Below are positions 37,680-48,062 of a stretch of DNA of 64,000 nt, piece after piece. The notes beneath the pieces were generated by a model that was not told the DNA's origin, made no database searches, and saw only the letters and a program-made list of their open reading frames with translations. Both the position numbers and the translations under genes were made by a program. Numbering within the stretch: position 1 is the stretch's first letter; each line of letters begins with the position of its first letter. This stretch comes from Byssothecium circinans (lineage: Eukaryota; Ascomycota; Dothideomycetes; Pleosporales; Massarinaceae): NCBI GenBank assembly GCA_010015675.1, contig ML976993.1:230829-294828 (forward strand), read 5' to 3'.

Positions 37680-40205
37680 TCAAGGCTTCACTAACGGATC
37701 ACCTTCACCTTCGTCCTCGCTGTCCGTTTCATACTCTGAGCTCTCGTACTCCGACCCCTCACCATCTTCTTCATCGGTCTCTTCTTCCTCCTCACTCTCG
37801 GATGCCAACCACTCATCCAGCGTTTTCTCCTTGTTGCCACCACCGCCATCGCCCAAGCTAACTCCATTAAGATCCTTCACAGGCGACATCGAGCCCCCGC
37901 TATTACCAGCTGCAGAATCCAGCCTCTCCGCCGCACTCAAAGACCGTCCTGCATCATACGTTGACTGTGCACCCAATCCGGTTTCTTCCCTCAGCTTTGG
38001 ATCGGGTTCCTTTCCTTCTTTCACCCATGGAGGTATATCTTCATAACCTCTTAGGCCGCCCACGCCGCCTTCATCACCAATGATAAGACTTGCACTGCCG
38101 AGAACGTACCCCCTGCGCGTTTCGCTCGGGCTGGGAGTTTGAGGGACTGGTTTCGGCGCGAGGAGAAGAAGGGATGCGAGTTGGATGGATGATGGTGTCG
38201 AAAGAAGTGATTTGTAAACGCGAGCCCGATCGCGTAAATCGTACGATGTGTCGTAGCGGGTCAAGCTTAGTATGTAGCTCCAAAGTGCTTCAACCGGATG
38301 CGGCTTGTCCTGTTGGTGGGTGGATGTTGCTTGAGGTGGAGCTGACGTTTCTAAGTGCGCATCTCGAAAGCCGCCCTCCTCTTGGTAGTCACCGAGTAAC
38401 GAAGGGCTAGGCTGTCGGGACGTTTCGGTTGCCTTGGGCGGCTCTGGCGGATTCGCGTTCAGATGATGGACATAGACTTTAGCCGCTAGGAGTACAATTT
38501 GGAGTTTTGCAGCCTCTGCTTCGTCGGCGAAGCCTTTGACTAGGATACGCAAGACATCGGCCGCGATGTTGTTCTCGGGATCCAAACCCGCAAATTCGCC
38601 TACAAGCCAAATGATGCTAGCACGCGCTTGTGGACTCGTCGCTGCATCTAAGTGCTTTGCTAACCGCACGACTGTCGTGCGATGGCTGTTGGGATCGCGC
38701 TGAATCAAGTGCCGTATGACCTCCAGCGACTCTGCCACCAAGTGTGCATCTGCAGATCCGATGTGCGCTAGCAAGAGCCTCAAGCATCTCGCCGATGTCT
38801 TTGGGTTCGTCGTTTGTGAACACCGTCCAATGGCGCGCACTGCCTCCTTGACGAGTCCTGGATCCAAGCTTCCAGAATGCGAGAAATGGCTAAGTTCAGC
38901 TAATATCAAGCTCTGTAGCCGAGGCGGCGCGTACGGGAAGATGAGGGTTAACAATTCGAGTTTAAGTCGCCATATGTGCGGTGCGTCTGTCGACCGTACA
39001 AGGAAGTGTGTGTAGTAGTTGACAAAAGGTTCGGGATGCGTTAGACAGACCTGCACAATGTTGTACAGTGCTATGTGCTGGATATCCCCCGACGTACGTA
39101 GCAAAGAGATCAAGGGTCCGATGGCAAGGGAGAGGTAGTCCGGTGTACCCAAGTACAAATATGTCCGCGCCACTGCAACGACCACTGCAGAATTCTTCGA
39201 TTGCAGAAGTGGAAGGCATGACTTGAGCAATAGTTCAAGATCCGGGTCTAGCACCATGACTTCTTCCATTGCGTTTTCGTCTGATTCCTCTGATTCACTC
39301 TCAGTGTCGTAGAAACCTTTCGTACTCTTTGTCTTGGTATTAGCATTATCATTAGTCGTAGCCTTCTTTACTTTTTTTGTTCTCTTAGGGAAACATTTCC
39401 GGGCATACACCATCACGAGCCGTAACGTCGCTAACTGGCCCCATTCATCCATGTCGACCAATTTGCGCACAAGCGCTCGATAGTGGGTGTGTATCAAATC
39501 CAACCTGTTCGGGCACACGTCCAAGTATGCGGACACAGCAGCGCCGGTCACAAAGTACTGCTTGTCCCCTAACAACACCGAAAGATAGTCTAAGAGCTGC
39601 GGCTCCGTGCTTGGATCCAATCTGTAGCATTTGGGTATGGCCAGCGCCGCTGCTCGCCTCACATACGGTGACATGTCCCCCGCTCCTCGTTTGATGCCCA
39701 AGCTTACGATCTGACTTATGACGGGCACCCGTATACCGGACATGACGCGGAGCGCGAGGGCACGTAGTTGAGGATTTTGGTCTGTGAGGGATCTTTGTAT
39801 GGTATTGATGGAAAGCAGGGCAGTGTCCGGTTCGTGTTCGGCATGCTGTAGAAGGTAAATGTAAACCAGCTTCTTGACGGCGAGGGACGGCGAGGCGATG
39901 TTCTTGATTACGTGGGTGAAGAATGGGAGCGTCTGCGAGGGAGGTTGTCTATATGACATCTGTACTTTGCGGTTAGCCATGAGACCACTCTCTTACGTCT
40001 TTTATAGCGGGTACCGTACCGTGACGACTCTCCGCAGTCCCTCCAGCACATCGCGTTCCGATCTGCTATCCAGGAGCTTCTTAAGCCGGCCCGAGGGCAG
40101 CATCCGAGTGGAACTCTTTCGGGCATTGCTGGCATCGCGCGCGGCTTCGAGGGTCAGGTCGCGAGCTGTAGTAAGAGACCAGTGAGCAAAGTTGGACGGG
40201 TGCAT
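37680..40205 (-). CDS. APL6: AP-3 adaptor complex beta subunit
   Basis: Exons 40205-40020 and 39959-37680 (60-bp intron GTACGG..CAG) give 821 residues (yeast Apl6 is 809). The adaptin N-terminal HEAT/ARM solenoid fills most of the protein: KKLVYIYLLQHAEHEPDTAL, SINTIQRSLTDQNPQLRALA, LRVMSGIRVPVI and SPYVRRAAALAIPK are characteristic of beta adaptins. A low-complexity acidic hinge ends the protein (SESEEEEETDEEDGEGSEYE), typical of beta-3 and without an obvious ear domain. AP-3 sorts cargo such as alkaline phosphatase directly from the Golgi to the vacuole. Coding DNA switches sharply from C-rich to G-rich near 38085. The call as beta-3 rests on the N-terminal sequence and acidic tail. Confidence 0.92.
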
Positions 40206-40725
40206 GTCTGTATTCTACTACAAAACAGAATAGACGCAAAGATGAGGGCCGGGCCGTCGGTACAAATACAAGTGCAAATTGTGCATGGGGGACAACACAC
40301 CCGAGTCAATGAAATTGCTGATGCGAGAAATAGACTCCATGGCGGCGACACAGTCGCTTTTCTGCGCGGCCGCTGGGACGTCTGAGCTTCAGCCGAGCTC
40401 CAGAACTTGGCCGATTATGCAGTGACGGGCAAGGGATCGGGGCAAAAGGGTGCAAATGGAGGAGTGTTGTGCTCACAGGTGCATGCAACCTGTGCTTGGT
40501 GTTCGCAAATGCGTTGTGGTGGGGCAGAAGTGACCGAATGCCGGGGAAGTCAACCCGCTGCCGACGACTACTGCTGCTCGGACCTCCTCCACACCACATC
40601 ACACCACATCACGGCTCGCGACTGCATGCGGTCTTACTGCCTGCGGAGATTGGACGCACCACGCGAGAGAGGCTTGATGCGACGCGAGGCGACGCGAGGC
40701 GAAACGAAGCGAGGAGTGACTGCAA
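40206..40725. promoter_or_regulatory. Shared divergent promoter, AP-3 beta / orphan 40726
   Basis: 520 bp between two start codons. It includes two perfect 10-bp tandem duplications: ACACCACATC at 40591-40610 and GACGCGAGGC at 40681-40700, the latter just upstream of the orphan's ATG. Confidence 0.55.
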
Positions 40726-41460
40726 ATGGCCTCTACGCCGACCGTCATCTATCCGCTAACGCTGCCGGCCCTGCTCAACTACATCCTCACCACCCAGTCC
40801 GACACCGCTCGTACAACCCTCATAGTCTGCTCCAGTCGAGACACCTTCCTCCACAATCTCCAACACGGCCTCCAGCACCCAAGCGAGCAGCATGGAGAAG
40901 ATGCACAGCACCTAATATCACGTCTGATCACACCAACGCTACAAAATTTAGCAACGGCGCGATACGTGAAAGTTACCTTTTGTGCATCGGTGCCAGCGCT
41001 ACTAGCTTACCTGACAGCTTACGAAAGTGTTGGGCCTAAGCGCGGGGGTAGCCGCAGAGCAACGGGAACGGGGAAGATAGTTCTGGTGAACCCACTGAGT
41101 CTGCATGCGCCATCCCCGTCGTTTTCAGTTCAAGGTCTGTCTAAAACGTTCGCGGCGGCTGTAGACATGGCCGCCCGAGCTGATGCTCTACTTATTCTCG
41201 CGGAATGTCAGAGACTCGGGCATGTAAACGAGGTAGAAGATGTGGACATGGAGAGGGGTGAAGGGGAGTCCCGCGATGTCGATGTTGAGGTCGACCCATG
41301 GGAGCAAGAAGTGTCGATATTGAATGTATCGGCGAAGAAGTTTGGTTCTGGGAACAGTGATCGAGCATGGGCCGGCCGAACGGTCAAGATCAAAAGGGTT
41401 GCTGCAAGGTGGTTCCACTTCCACAAGCTCAGTGTCCCCGAGGGGGAAGCTCCAGGGTGA
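40726..41460 (+). CDS. Orphan protein, possible RecA-like fold (ATPase-dead)
   Basis: A single exon encodes 244 residues. I do not recognise the family. What can be seen: an N-terminal strand-helix-strand pattern (TTLIVCSSRDTFLHNL), a hydrophobic strand resembling a Walker B strand (GKIVLVNPLSLHAP), a helical stretch (ALLILAECQRL), an acidic loop, and a C-terminal block of strand-like sequence (WEQEVSILNVSAKKFG; GRTVKIKRVAARWFHF). This order is reminiscent of RecA-fold proteins without a P-loop, such as Shu-complex Rad51 paralogues or Elongator Elp4-6, but that is inference from pattern only. Codon use matches its neighbours. The gene is divergent from AP-3 beta. Confidence 0.75.
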   Translation: MASTPTVIYPLTLPALLNYILTTQSDTARTTLIVCSSRDTFLHNLQHGLQHPSEQHGEDAQHLISRLITPTLQNLATARYVKVTFCASVPALLAYLTAYESVGPKRGGSRRATGTGKIVLVNPLSLHAPSPSFSVQGLSKTFAAAVDMAARADALLILAECQRLGHVNEVEDVDMERGEGESRDVDVEVDPWEQEVSILNVSAKKFGSGNSDRAWAGRTVKIKRVAARWFHFHKLSVPEGEAPG

Positions 41461-41700
41461 ACAGCGCATCGACTCAAGCAGCAGCACACGATACAAGCAA
41501 TTGGGTGCATGTGGTCGGCATGGAAGGTAATAGATTTTTTCATCCTCTCTCCCGCCTGAGGCAACTCGTTATTTTGTCAGCCACAGAGCTTGACACTCAC
41601 AGGTGAGCTCAATCGTGATGTCCTCCGCTTGATGCAAATCCGCTCATGATAACCATTTAGATCCAGGCTTTCGACACCCAGCAAGCATGAATTCCATCGT

Positions 41701-42488
41701 CTACCAGTCCTTCTTAATGTCAAAAGACCACTCGAACTGAAGGTGGACGACGTTGTCATCATCGACGAACTTGGAGACGGCCTTGTAGTGGCCCCGGGCA
41801 GCGAAACCGGAGGGTGCTGTCTCGGGCTCGACTAGGAAAAATCAGCTTTGCCCGTCAAGCATCTCTCAAAATGCGCAGCAGAAGGAGAATCGGGCTGCTC
41901 AAGCAGGCATGGGGCGGACGTACACTTCTTTTCGTAGGTAGGCTTCTCGGCAGTGTTGGGTCCGTAGGAGCCCTATATTGTGTTCAGCATGTGCTCCCTT
42001 CCTGCAATTGAGCGTATTACCATCATCTCCTGCATCTTGTTGCTCAGACCCATGCGTGACACCTTCTGGAGGTACTTCAGTCCCGCCAGAATCTCATGCT
42101 GCACCTTGAATTCGGCCTTCATGCGGAACTGTGCGCCCTCCTTGATGGTGAATGGCTTGTCCTTGAGAGCCTCTACGGCGCCAGGGGCCTTCAAGTCAAT
42201 GGTGATATCCGGGCGGCCCTCTACCTCCAGACCGAGCGAGAGGATGATGCATTTACGCGGGTCATTGGGATCGGAGAGGTCCTTGCCGGAGCCGAGACCG
42301 AGGGACTCTTTCCACTTGCGGAGGGACTCGTCGTTCTGATCTGGAGGTAAAGGTCAGCTTTGCTCATAGCTGTTGTTATGAGTGGTGGACGTGCCGAGCT
42401 GGTGGTACTCGTCTAGCGTCTTCTTCTCGCCGACCTTGAAGCCCTGCGTGGTCTCGGCCTGAAGGTCGTCTTCGTGCTCGCCAGCCAT
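41701..42488 (-). CDS. RDI1: Rho GDP-dissociation inhibitor
   Basis: Exons 42488-42395, 42340-42021, 41972-41924 and 41831-41701 encode 197 residues, the usual size. The N-terminal regulatory arm holds the conserved LDxNDESLRKWK motif; the immunoglobulin-like domain shows KPFTIKEGAQFRMKAEFKVQ, GLKYLQKVSRMG, MQEMMGSYGPNTAEKP and the C-terminal FEWSFDIKKDW. It extracts prenylated Rho, Rac and Cdc42 from membranes and keeps them GDP-bound in the cytosol. The first intron (42394-42341) appears to begin with GC instead of GT: only the boundary G|GCACGT keeps the conserved Leu-Asp-Gln-Asn frame with the CCAG acceptor. The other introns are ordinary GT-AG of 48 and 92 bp. Confidence 0.93.
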
Positions 42489-42947
42489 GTTGTTGCGAGA
42501 GGGGATATATATGCGGGGTATGGAGTGGAGGTGAGAATTGGCGAGGTCAGATAATATGTTCGAGAGTCGAGGAGTGGTGTGGCGGAGGGGCAGCAGCTTT
42601 GGTGGGGTCGGGCGGCGGTGTGTGCCTGATTGCGATTGGTCTGGCAGTCAGGTCGAGAACGTGAGACTGATATAAAATGCATGCAAACGGTTTCGATTCG
42701 AGGCAATACATGTATATTGTCTGTCGGAGTGGCCGTACTACGCTCGTCTCTAATTGCTATTCCCTCGCCTCGTTGATCTTGGAACTTCACATTGCAAAAT
42801 AGACATACGAAGAAAAAGTGTCCAATCATAGATTACACCGAAGGGTTACTGGATCGCGAAATGGAAAGAACGCAAGAACGAAAGATGGCGTCTTCCACAT
42901 CAACGCGTCCACGTCCGTCTCGTGATATAGCTACTACACTAGCCGCC

Positions 42948-43172
42948 CGCGCGGTTGAAAGAATTCCCCGCACACATAATACTCTCTCACCAAAGACCAC
43001 CCACAATAACTAACACGTTAATTATTTCCCTTTAACTTTTACAAAATATAGGATTGTAAAGCTAGGCCTGCTCTTTCACGCAGGAGTAGGAAGAGGTTAA
43101 AAGGGCTTCGTTGGGGGAAGGTAAACATGAGCTGAAGTTTTTCGGTGTGCGGCGAATTGTTTCAATCGCGTG
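42948..43172 (+). mobile_element. MITE, family 1, copy B (225 bp, more complete)
   Basis: Left end CGCGCGGTTGAAAGAATTCC, right end (reverse complement) CACGCGATTGAAACAATTCG; the inverted repeats extend about 29 bp, into CCGCACAC on both sides. Flanks CCGCC (42943-42947) and TCGCC (43173-43177) look like a 5-bp target duplication with one C/T change. The body matches copy A at 16265-16456 in the opposite orientation, including the shared core AAAGCTAGGCCTGCTCTT. No coding capacity. It is about 30 bp longer than copy A because it keeps the inner part of the left inverted repeat. Confidence 0.85.
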
Positions 43173-43475
43173 TCGCCTTTCCTCTCTTCAGTGTGCTGAG
43201 CTGGCACCCATCTTCACCCTCACCAATCGGCATATCAAAGGATATTGCACGTCTACCGAAGAGGAAATTCGCTTTCTTCAAGACCCTTTTGGGGCTGGGC
43301 TCGAGTCCCCCTGCGTGCGCTGACGAATCACCAACGGGCGCGCGAACAGGCCAGCGTTCCCCGGACAAGCCTCCTCTTCTTCTCCTTCGCATCTGAATCC
43401 CAGGCTCAGGCTCAGGCTTCCCGACCACCGTCAAGTCGCGCCAGCATCGTCTGCTCGCTTCGTGCTGCATCTGCA

Positions 43476-43492
43476 TCGTCGTCGTCGTCGTC
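43476..43492. repeat. (TCG)n microsatellite
   Basis: Five TCG units plus a partial unit in the upstream region of the BQT4-like gene. Confidence 0.9.
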
Positions 43493-43690
43493 ATAGCTAC
43501 CACTTTACTGTGCCCAGCTGTTGGCTCTACGTAGTAGCTCTCGTCTGCACGCCATTGATCGCGCCTGCCTCCGCGTTGAGAACGTCCGCTGTCAATCCCC
43601 GTCATCCCCGCCCGCTCACCCATCGCGCTGCGCGCGTCCTCTCAACCCGAACCCCATATTTCTTTTTAATATCATCCTCGTGCCTTGACA

Positions 43691-45183
43691 ATGGTCGCGA
43701 AGCGCAGTTTACCCGAGGGGCGGAACCCGTTGGTCGAGCCGGCCAATTCTCCATCGTGTAAGTACACGTAGCGCATCGCATCGCATAGACCGCGCAACAT
43801 CGCTGACAGTCGGCGCAGATGAGATATTGGTAGAGCGGAGACGGCTGGGCCAGACGAACCTCGCTGTCAAGCAAGGCGCCGTGGGATTGGCCAACGCGTC
43901 GAAAGCGGAGAACTTGGGCACCTTCGACTACGCGCATTTACGCGTGCCGCTACCCAAGGACCTCAAAGGCTCGGGCATCTTTACGCTCAAGACGGCGACC
44001 GCGTATCCCGAATCGTATTTCTTGATGGTAGGATGGCACCAGTGGCACCGCGATGAGTGGACCGGATGGCTGACAGGACAAACAGCGACGTAGTAGCGAT
44101 GGATACATCAGCGCGACCGGCATGTTCAAGGCGGCATTCCCATGGGCGTCGCTAGCACAAGAAGAGGTGGAGCGCAAGTACCAGAAGAGCCTACCGTCCA
44201 CCGGGCCCGAGGAAGTCGCAGGCAGCGTTTGGATTGCACCAGAAGAGGGTAGGTGGAGAAATTTGCGGATATGCACCATGGTCACGGCGCGACTAACATG
44301 ATTCCGTAGCACTCGCTTTGGCTGATGAATATGGCATGAGGCCATGGATTGAGGCTCTGCTTGATCCCGAGCCTATCGAGAAAGGCTCCAAAGACAAGAC
44401 GAACGCCCACATCCAGACGCCTCCCAAGTTCGATACCACCAAGGTGCCAGCCGCCGCCGTTATTCTGCCTCCCACTTCCGCGCTTCGGCCTACGCGCGCT
44501 CGGTCTACGCGCTCCGCATCCCCGAGCAAGCTCGCAACCCCCAGCCGCAAGATGGCTAGCCCACGCAAGTCGCGCACCACACGGTCCTCTAAAGCTGGTT
44601 CAGTGAGCGGGGAAGAAGTACTCGAGAGCGGGAAAGCATCCGGTGCAGCGAGTGCCCTGCAAAACGTCGTTGCGAATGGCACCACCGCGTCTGAATCCGT
44701 CGCGTCGGGATCAGTTAGCGAGGAGGCTAGGGATAACGAAACCGTGCGCATCGAGGTGCAGGAGACTGTGGAACAAAATGGCGACATTGAGACGACAACG
44801 ACAAATGTAAAGGTCGATGTGCCCGCAGACCACCCCGAGCTACCCGAGCCTGACGACACGACCAAACTGATCGAAGAGGCGAGGAAGATGGTAGCGGAAG
44901 CCAACCAGTTGGAGGGCAAAGTTTCAAAGAGTGCCAAGCGCAAGGCGCAAGACCTGTCAAAGGACGAGAACGAGGGTGAAGGACCCTCAGTCGAACGTCC
45001 GGCCAAGCTTGCCAGGACCATGTCAACCACGGAGCAGAAGCTAGCAAAGGAGAAGGTCACCAGGAGGGCACTGGTCGGTCTTGGTGTCATGGCGGCCGTT
45101 GGGTATGTCTTTTTGCACCTTTCAACATCATTATTCTAACAAAAAATAGTTCCGCCATTGGTTACCTCGCCAACCTCGCATGA
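43691..45183 (+). CDS. BQT4: BQT4-like inner nuclear membrane protein with APSES/KilA-N-type domain
   Basis: Five exons (43691-43757, 43819-44027, 44086-44248, 44310-45102, 45150-45183) give 421 residues. The N-terminal domain (about 22-145) matches the APSES-like fold: [27 protein letters not shown], then [23 protein letters not shown] split by an intron at the Met. A long disordered Ser/Thr/Lys/Arg-rich middle ([19 protein letters not shown]) follows, then a predicted coiled-coil region and a C-terminal hydrophobic anchor ([20 protein letters not shown]) that the last intron divides. In fission yeast Bqt4 anchors telomeres to the nuclear envelope through this arrangement. DNA binding by the domain here is not shown. 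All introns are 47-61 bp with standard borders. Confidence 0.87.
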
Positions 45184-45781
45184 TCCAAGTCATTGGCAAC
45201 CTTTCGCCGCCTTTCCTTTTCAGACTTCAACACTTTTCCATTTCCAGATACCACCCACTTTGTTCACATTTGGTTTCCATTTACGGGCGTAGGGGATTGG
45301 TTCCAGTGGTTTGCGCTCCTTTTTTCGTCCGTTTCCAGGCAACATTGCTTGCACCATCGCTTGAAACGCAACATGTGCTCATTTGGACACGGCGGCAGTA
45401 CGGACATTTGTCTGAAGTTGGTATTTTCCCAATCTTTCTTGGTGATGAAGAAGTAGATATTTTAATCACACGATCCCCCCCCTACACCTTCATTTCCCCT
45501 CTTGTTCTATATACGGGCATTGTTAGAGGAAGATGGACAAACCTCACACATCTGGAGCGACACGAGACGATCAGTACTAGAATTATCAGGTAGAGGGGAT
45601 GGGCGGGCAGGAGACCTGTCACAACATCGCAAAGCCTGAGCGACAAGTTCACTGGCGAACATCTCCACGCCTTCGGCATGAATAAGACTTCGTGCTATGA
45701 TTTAATATCTACTATGTAGTTGTACCTTGCCCGGGCATTTCTCAACCATCATCCATCCACTCGACAAAAGTCCATCCAACC
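45184..45781. other. Intergenic between convergent genes, nothing seen
   Basis: 598 bp, T-rich after the BQT4-like stop, as expected for 3' untranslated sequence. Confidence 0.55.
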
Positions 45782-48062
45782 CTACACCTGTCCACCATTC
45801 GCCAACCTCCCAACCTCCCTAACCGCCTCCTCAAAGTCATCAAAAGCCCGAATCGGCAAATTCGCCTTCCTCAGCACTTCCTGCCCCTTCTCCTCATTCG
45901 TCCCACGCAGTCTAACAACGACCGGTTTAGCCACACCAACATCCTTGAACGCCATAATAATACCCTCGGCAATCATATCACACAGCGTCAATCCCCCGAA
46001 GATATTCACAAAGACGACGGAGACCCTGGGATCGGACAGGATGAGCTTGAACGATGTCTTGATGGTCTCGCTCGTCGCCTTGCCGCCCGTGTCGAGGAAG
46101 TTTGCGGGGGAGGTGGAGTACGGGGGTGCGGAGAGGCGGAGGGAGAGGACGTCGTTTGTGTTCATGGCTAAGCCTGCGCCGTTGACGAGTGTACCGACGA
46201 GGTTTCTGGGCTCTTCTTGCGGGGTTGCGGGGGGTGTTTGCGTGTGCCTTTGGGAAGTCGAAGAGGAGAATGTAGAAGATTCGAGAGGAATGTATACGAT
46301 GCCGTTTTTCTCTGCTTCTTTCTCTGTGGCGCTTACGCTGGACATGTCGCGCAGAGCGTGGAGATCTGCTTGTCGGTTTTTGCTTGTGAAGGCTGCGTCG
46401 TCGAAGAAGATATAGGGGTCGAAGATGAGGAGTTCGTCGGTGTCTTCGGGGATCGCGAGGGATACTGTTACCGTGATGGCTTCTTTCTCTGTGTACATCT
46501 TCCACAGCGTCGAGATAAGGTTGACGGCTTGTGCCTTGGCGAGTGGTGGCGCGGCGTCGATTTGGAGCCAGGCTATTGCGTCGAAGATGGCTTGAGGGGT
46601 GGGTCCGTCTCGATAGTCGAAGGGGAAGCGACGGACGCGGTAAGGGAGTTGCATCGTTGTTGGCGCGGCGATTATGCAGGGTGAGCGGGCGGAGCGGTCT
46701 ACGGTTATGCCGAGGAAATGGGAGGATTCGGCATGGGCTGATGGTGGCGGTGGGGATGTCTCGATGTTGTAGGTTTTTAGGAGGGAGGTTGTTTGGGCGG
46801 CGGAGATGTGGAGGGAGCGGGTTTGGTGGAAGGGGGGAAGGTTTGGGGAAGAGAGGACAGGCCGATGGGACGTGGTGTGGTAAGAGCGTCGTTGTTGGGT
46901 TTGGGATGATGATTGTTCCTGGGATATGTTAGAGTCAGGTGGATGATGATAGGTTTGACCGACTCGCAATCTTCTTCACATTTCGTCCGGATTTCGCTAG
47001 AATGTCTTTCATAACGCCTCCTAGCTTTGCGGGATGGTCTACCATTGTCACTCCAGCATCTCCCAAGGCTTTGGCTTTCGACTCTGCGGTCCCTTCGGCG
47101 ATGCCAGTCCAGGCTCCTGCGTGGCCCATGATGCGGCCTGGAGCTGCTTGGAAGCCGCCTATTACTGCTGCAATGGGTTTGGGGTCCTTCACTCTCTTCT
47201 TATAGTCTCGAATCCAGTCTGCGGCCTCCTCTTCACTGGTCCCACCCAACTCGCCCACGAGGATTATAGCCTCCGTATCTTCGTCCTGCTCAAAGACCTT
47301 CAAAGCGTCCACGTGATTAGTTCCCGCGATCACATCTCCACCCATACCTATACACAGACTCTGCCCTAGCCCAGCTCTTGTCAAAGACCCCACAGTCTCA
47401 TACGAAAGCGTTCCCGATTTGGCCACGATGCCAATGTGGCCTGGAGAAAATGTAGATAGTGGTTGGAAGCCAATTCTGCATTTTCCGATGGCTGAAATGA
47501 TACCTGGAGCATTGGCGCCTACAAGTCTAGACTTTGACTGTGATTGAAGCATAGAATGTATCTGTTTCCTCATGAGCTTTCGTGTTACTCCTTCTTTGTT
47601 TCTCTAGCTCACCCTCATTATATCATGTACAGGAATATGTTCGGCGACGGCAACGATCAACGGCACCTCCGCCTCGATAGCTTCCTCAATCGCAGCAGCA
47701 GCTTGAGGTGCCGCCACATAGATGCCCGTCGCGTCTGGCTTTAGCTCTTCCATGGCCTTTTTCACAGAGGGTAGGACGGGCAGTCCGAGATGCTCGCCGG
47801 AGCCATTGGGCTTCACGCCCCCGACGATTTTGGTCCCCCATGCTATCGATTCTTGAGCGTTCGCTGTTGCTTGCTTGCCGGTGAAGCCTTGGAAGATGAC
47901 GCGAGTGTGTGATCCGATTTTGAGATTCTGGATTGTGGCATCGTAGTTCTTCCGTGGCCATGAAGTTGAGAAACGTGCCACTGGTCGGGAATACAAACAT
48001 GGATACACAGGTTTGAGGTGTAGACGTCGGCTTAGATAACGTGATATTTGGGGAGGAAGCAT
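45782..48062 (-). CDS. Fused alpha-beta succinyl-CoA-synthetase-like protein, beta half lacking part of the ATP-grasp domain
   Basis: Exons 48062-47613, 47561-46980 and 46918-45782 give 722 residues; both introns are phase 0 (GTGAGC..CAG and GTGAAG..CCCAG). Residues 1-344 are a full SCS alpha subunit: mitochondrial-type presequence (RYLSRRLHLKP..RFSTS), CoA-binding FQGFTGKQATANAQ, catalytic E254 (GELGG) and phospho-His H287 (MGHAGA). Residues 345-722 are beta-like: a basic presequence-like joint, RSLHISAAQTTSLLKTYNI (378-396), then FLGITVDR, the ligase domain with LVNGAGLAMNT near 586-597, NFLDTGG and VNIFGG. Compared with normal beta, roughly 80-90 residues between about 396 and 408 (most of the ATP-grasp N-terminal half) are absent, and the EINP metal-binding motif is not recognisable. 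Nucleotide use is therefore doubtful. Mitochondrial location is inferred. Confidence 0.85.

Larger units (their letters stand above)
42489..43690. other. Divergent intergenic region with MITE copy B
   Basis: 1.2 kb between RDI1 and the BQT4-like gene. The MITE at 42948-43172 occupies the middle. A (TCG)5-type microsatellite stands at 43476-43492. No gene is supported. Confidence 0.6.

Noticed and set aside
40677..40711. GACGCGAGGC duplication considered as a CRISPR-like or regulatory array
   Set aside because: Only two tandem units with no spacer; a simple local duplication in a eukaryotic promoter.
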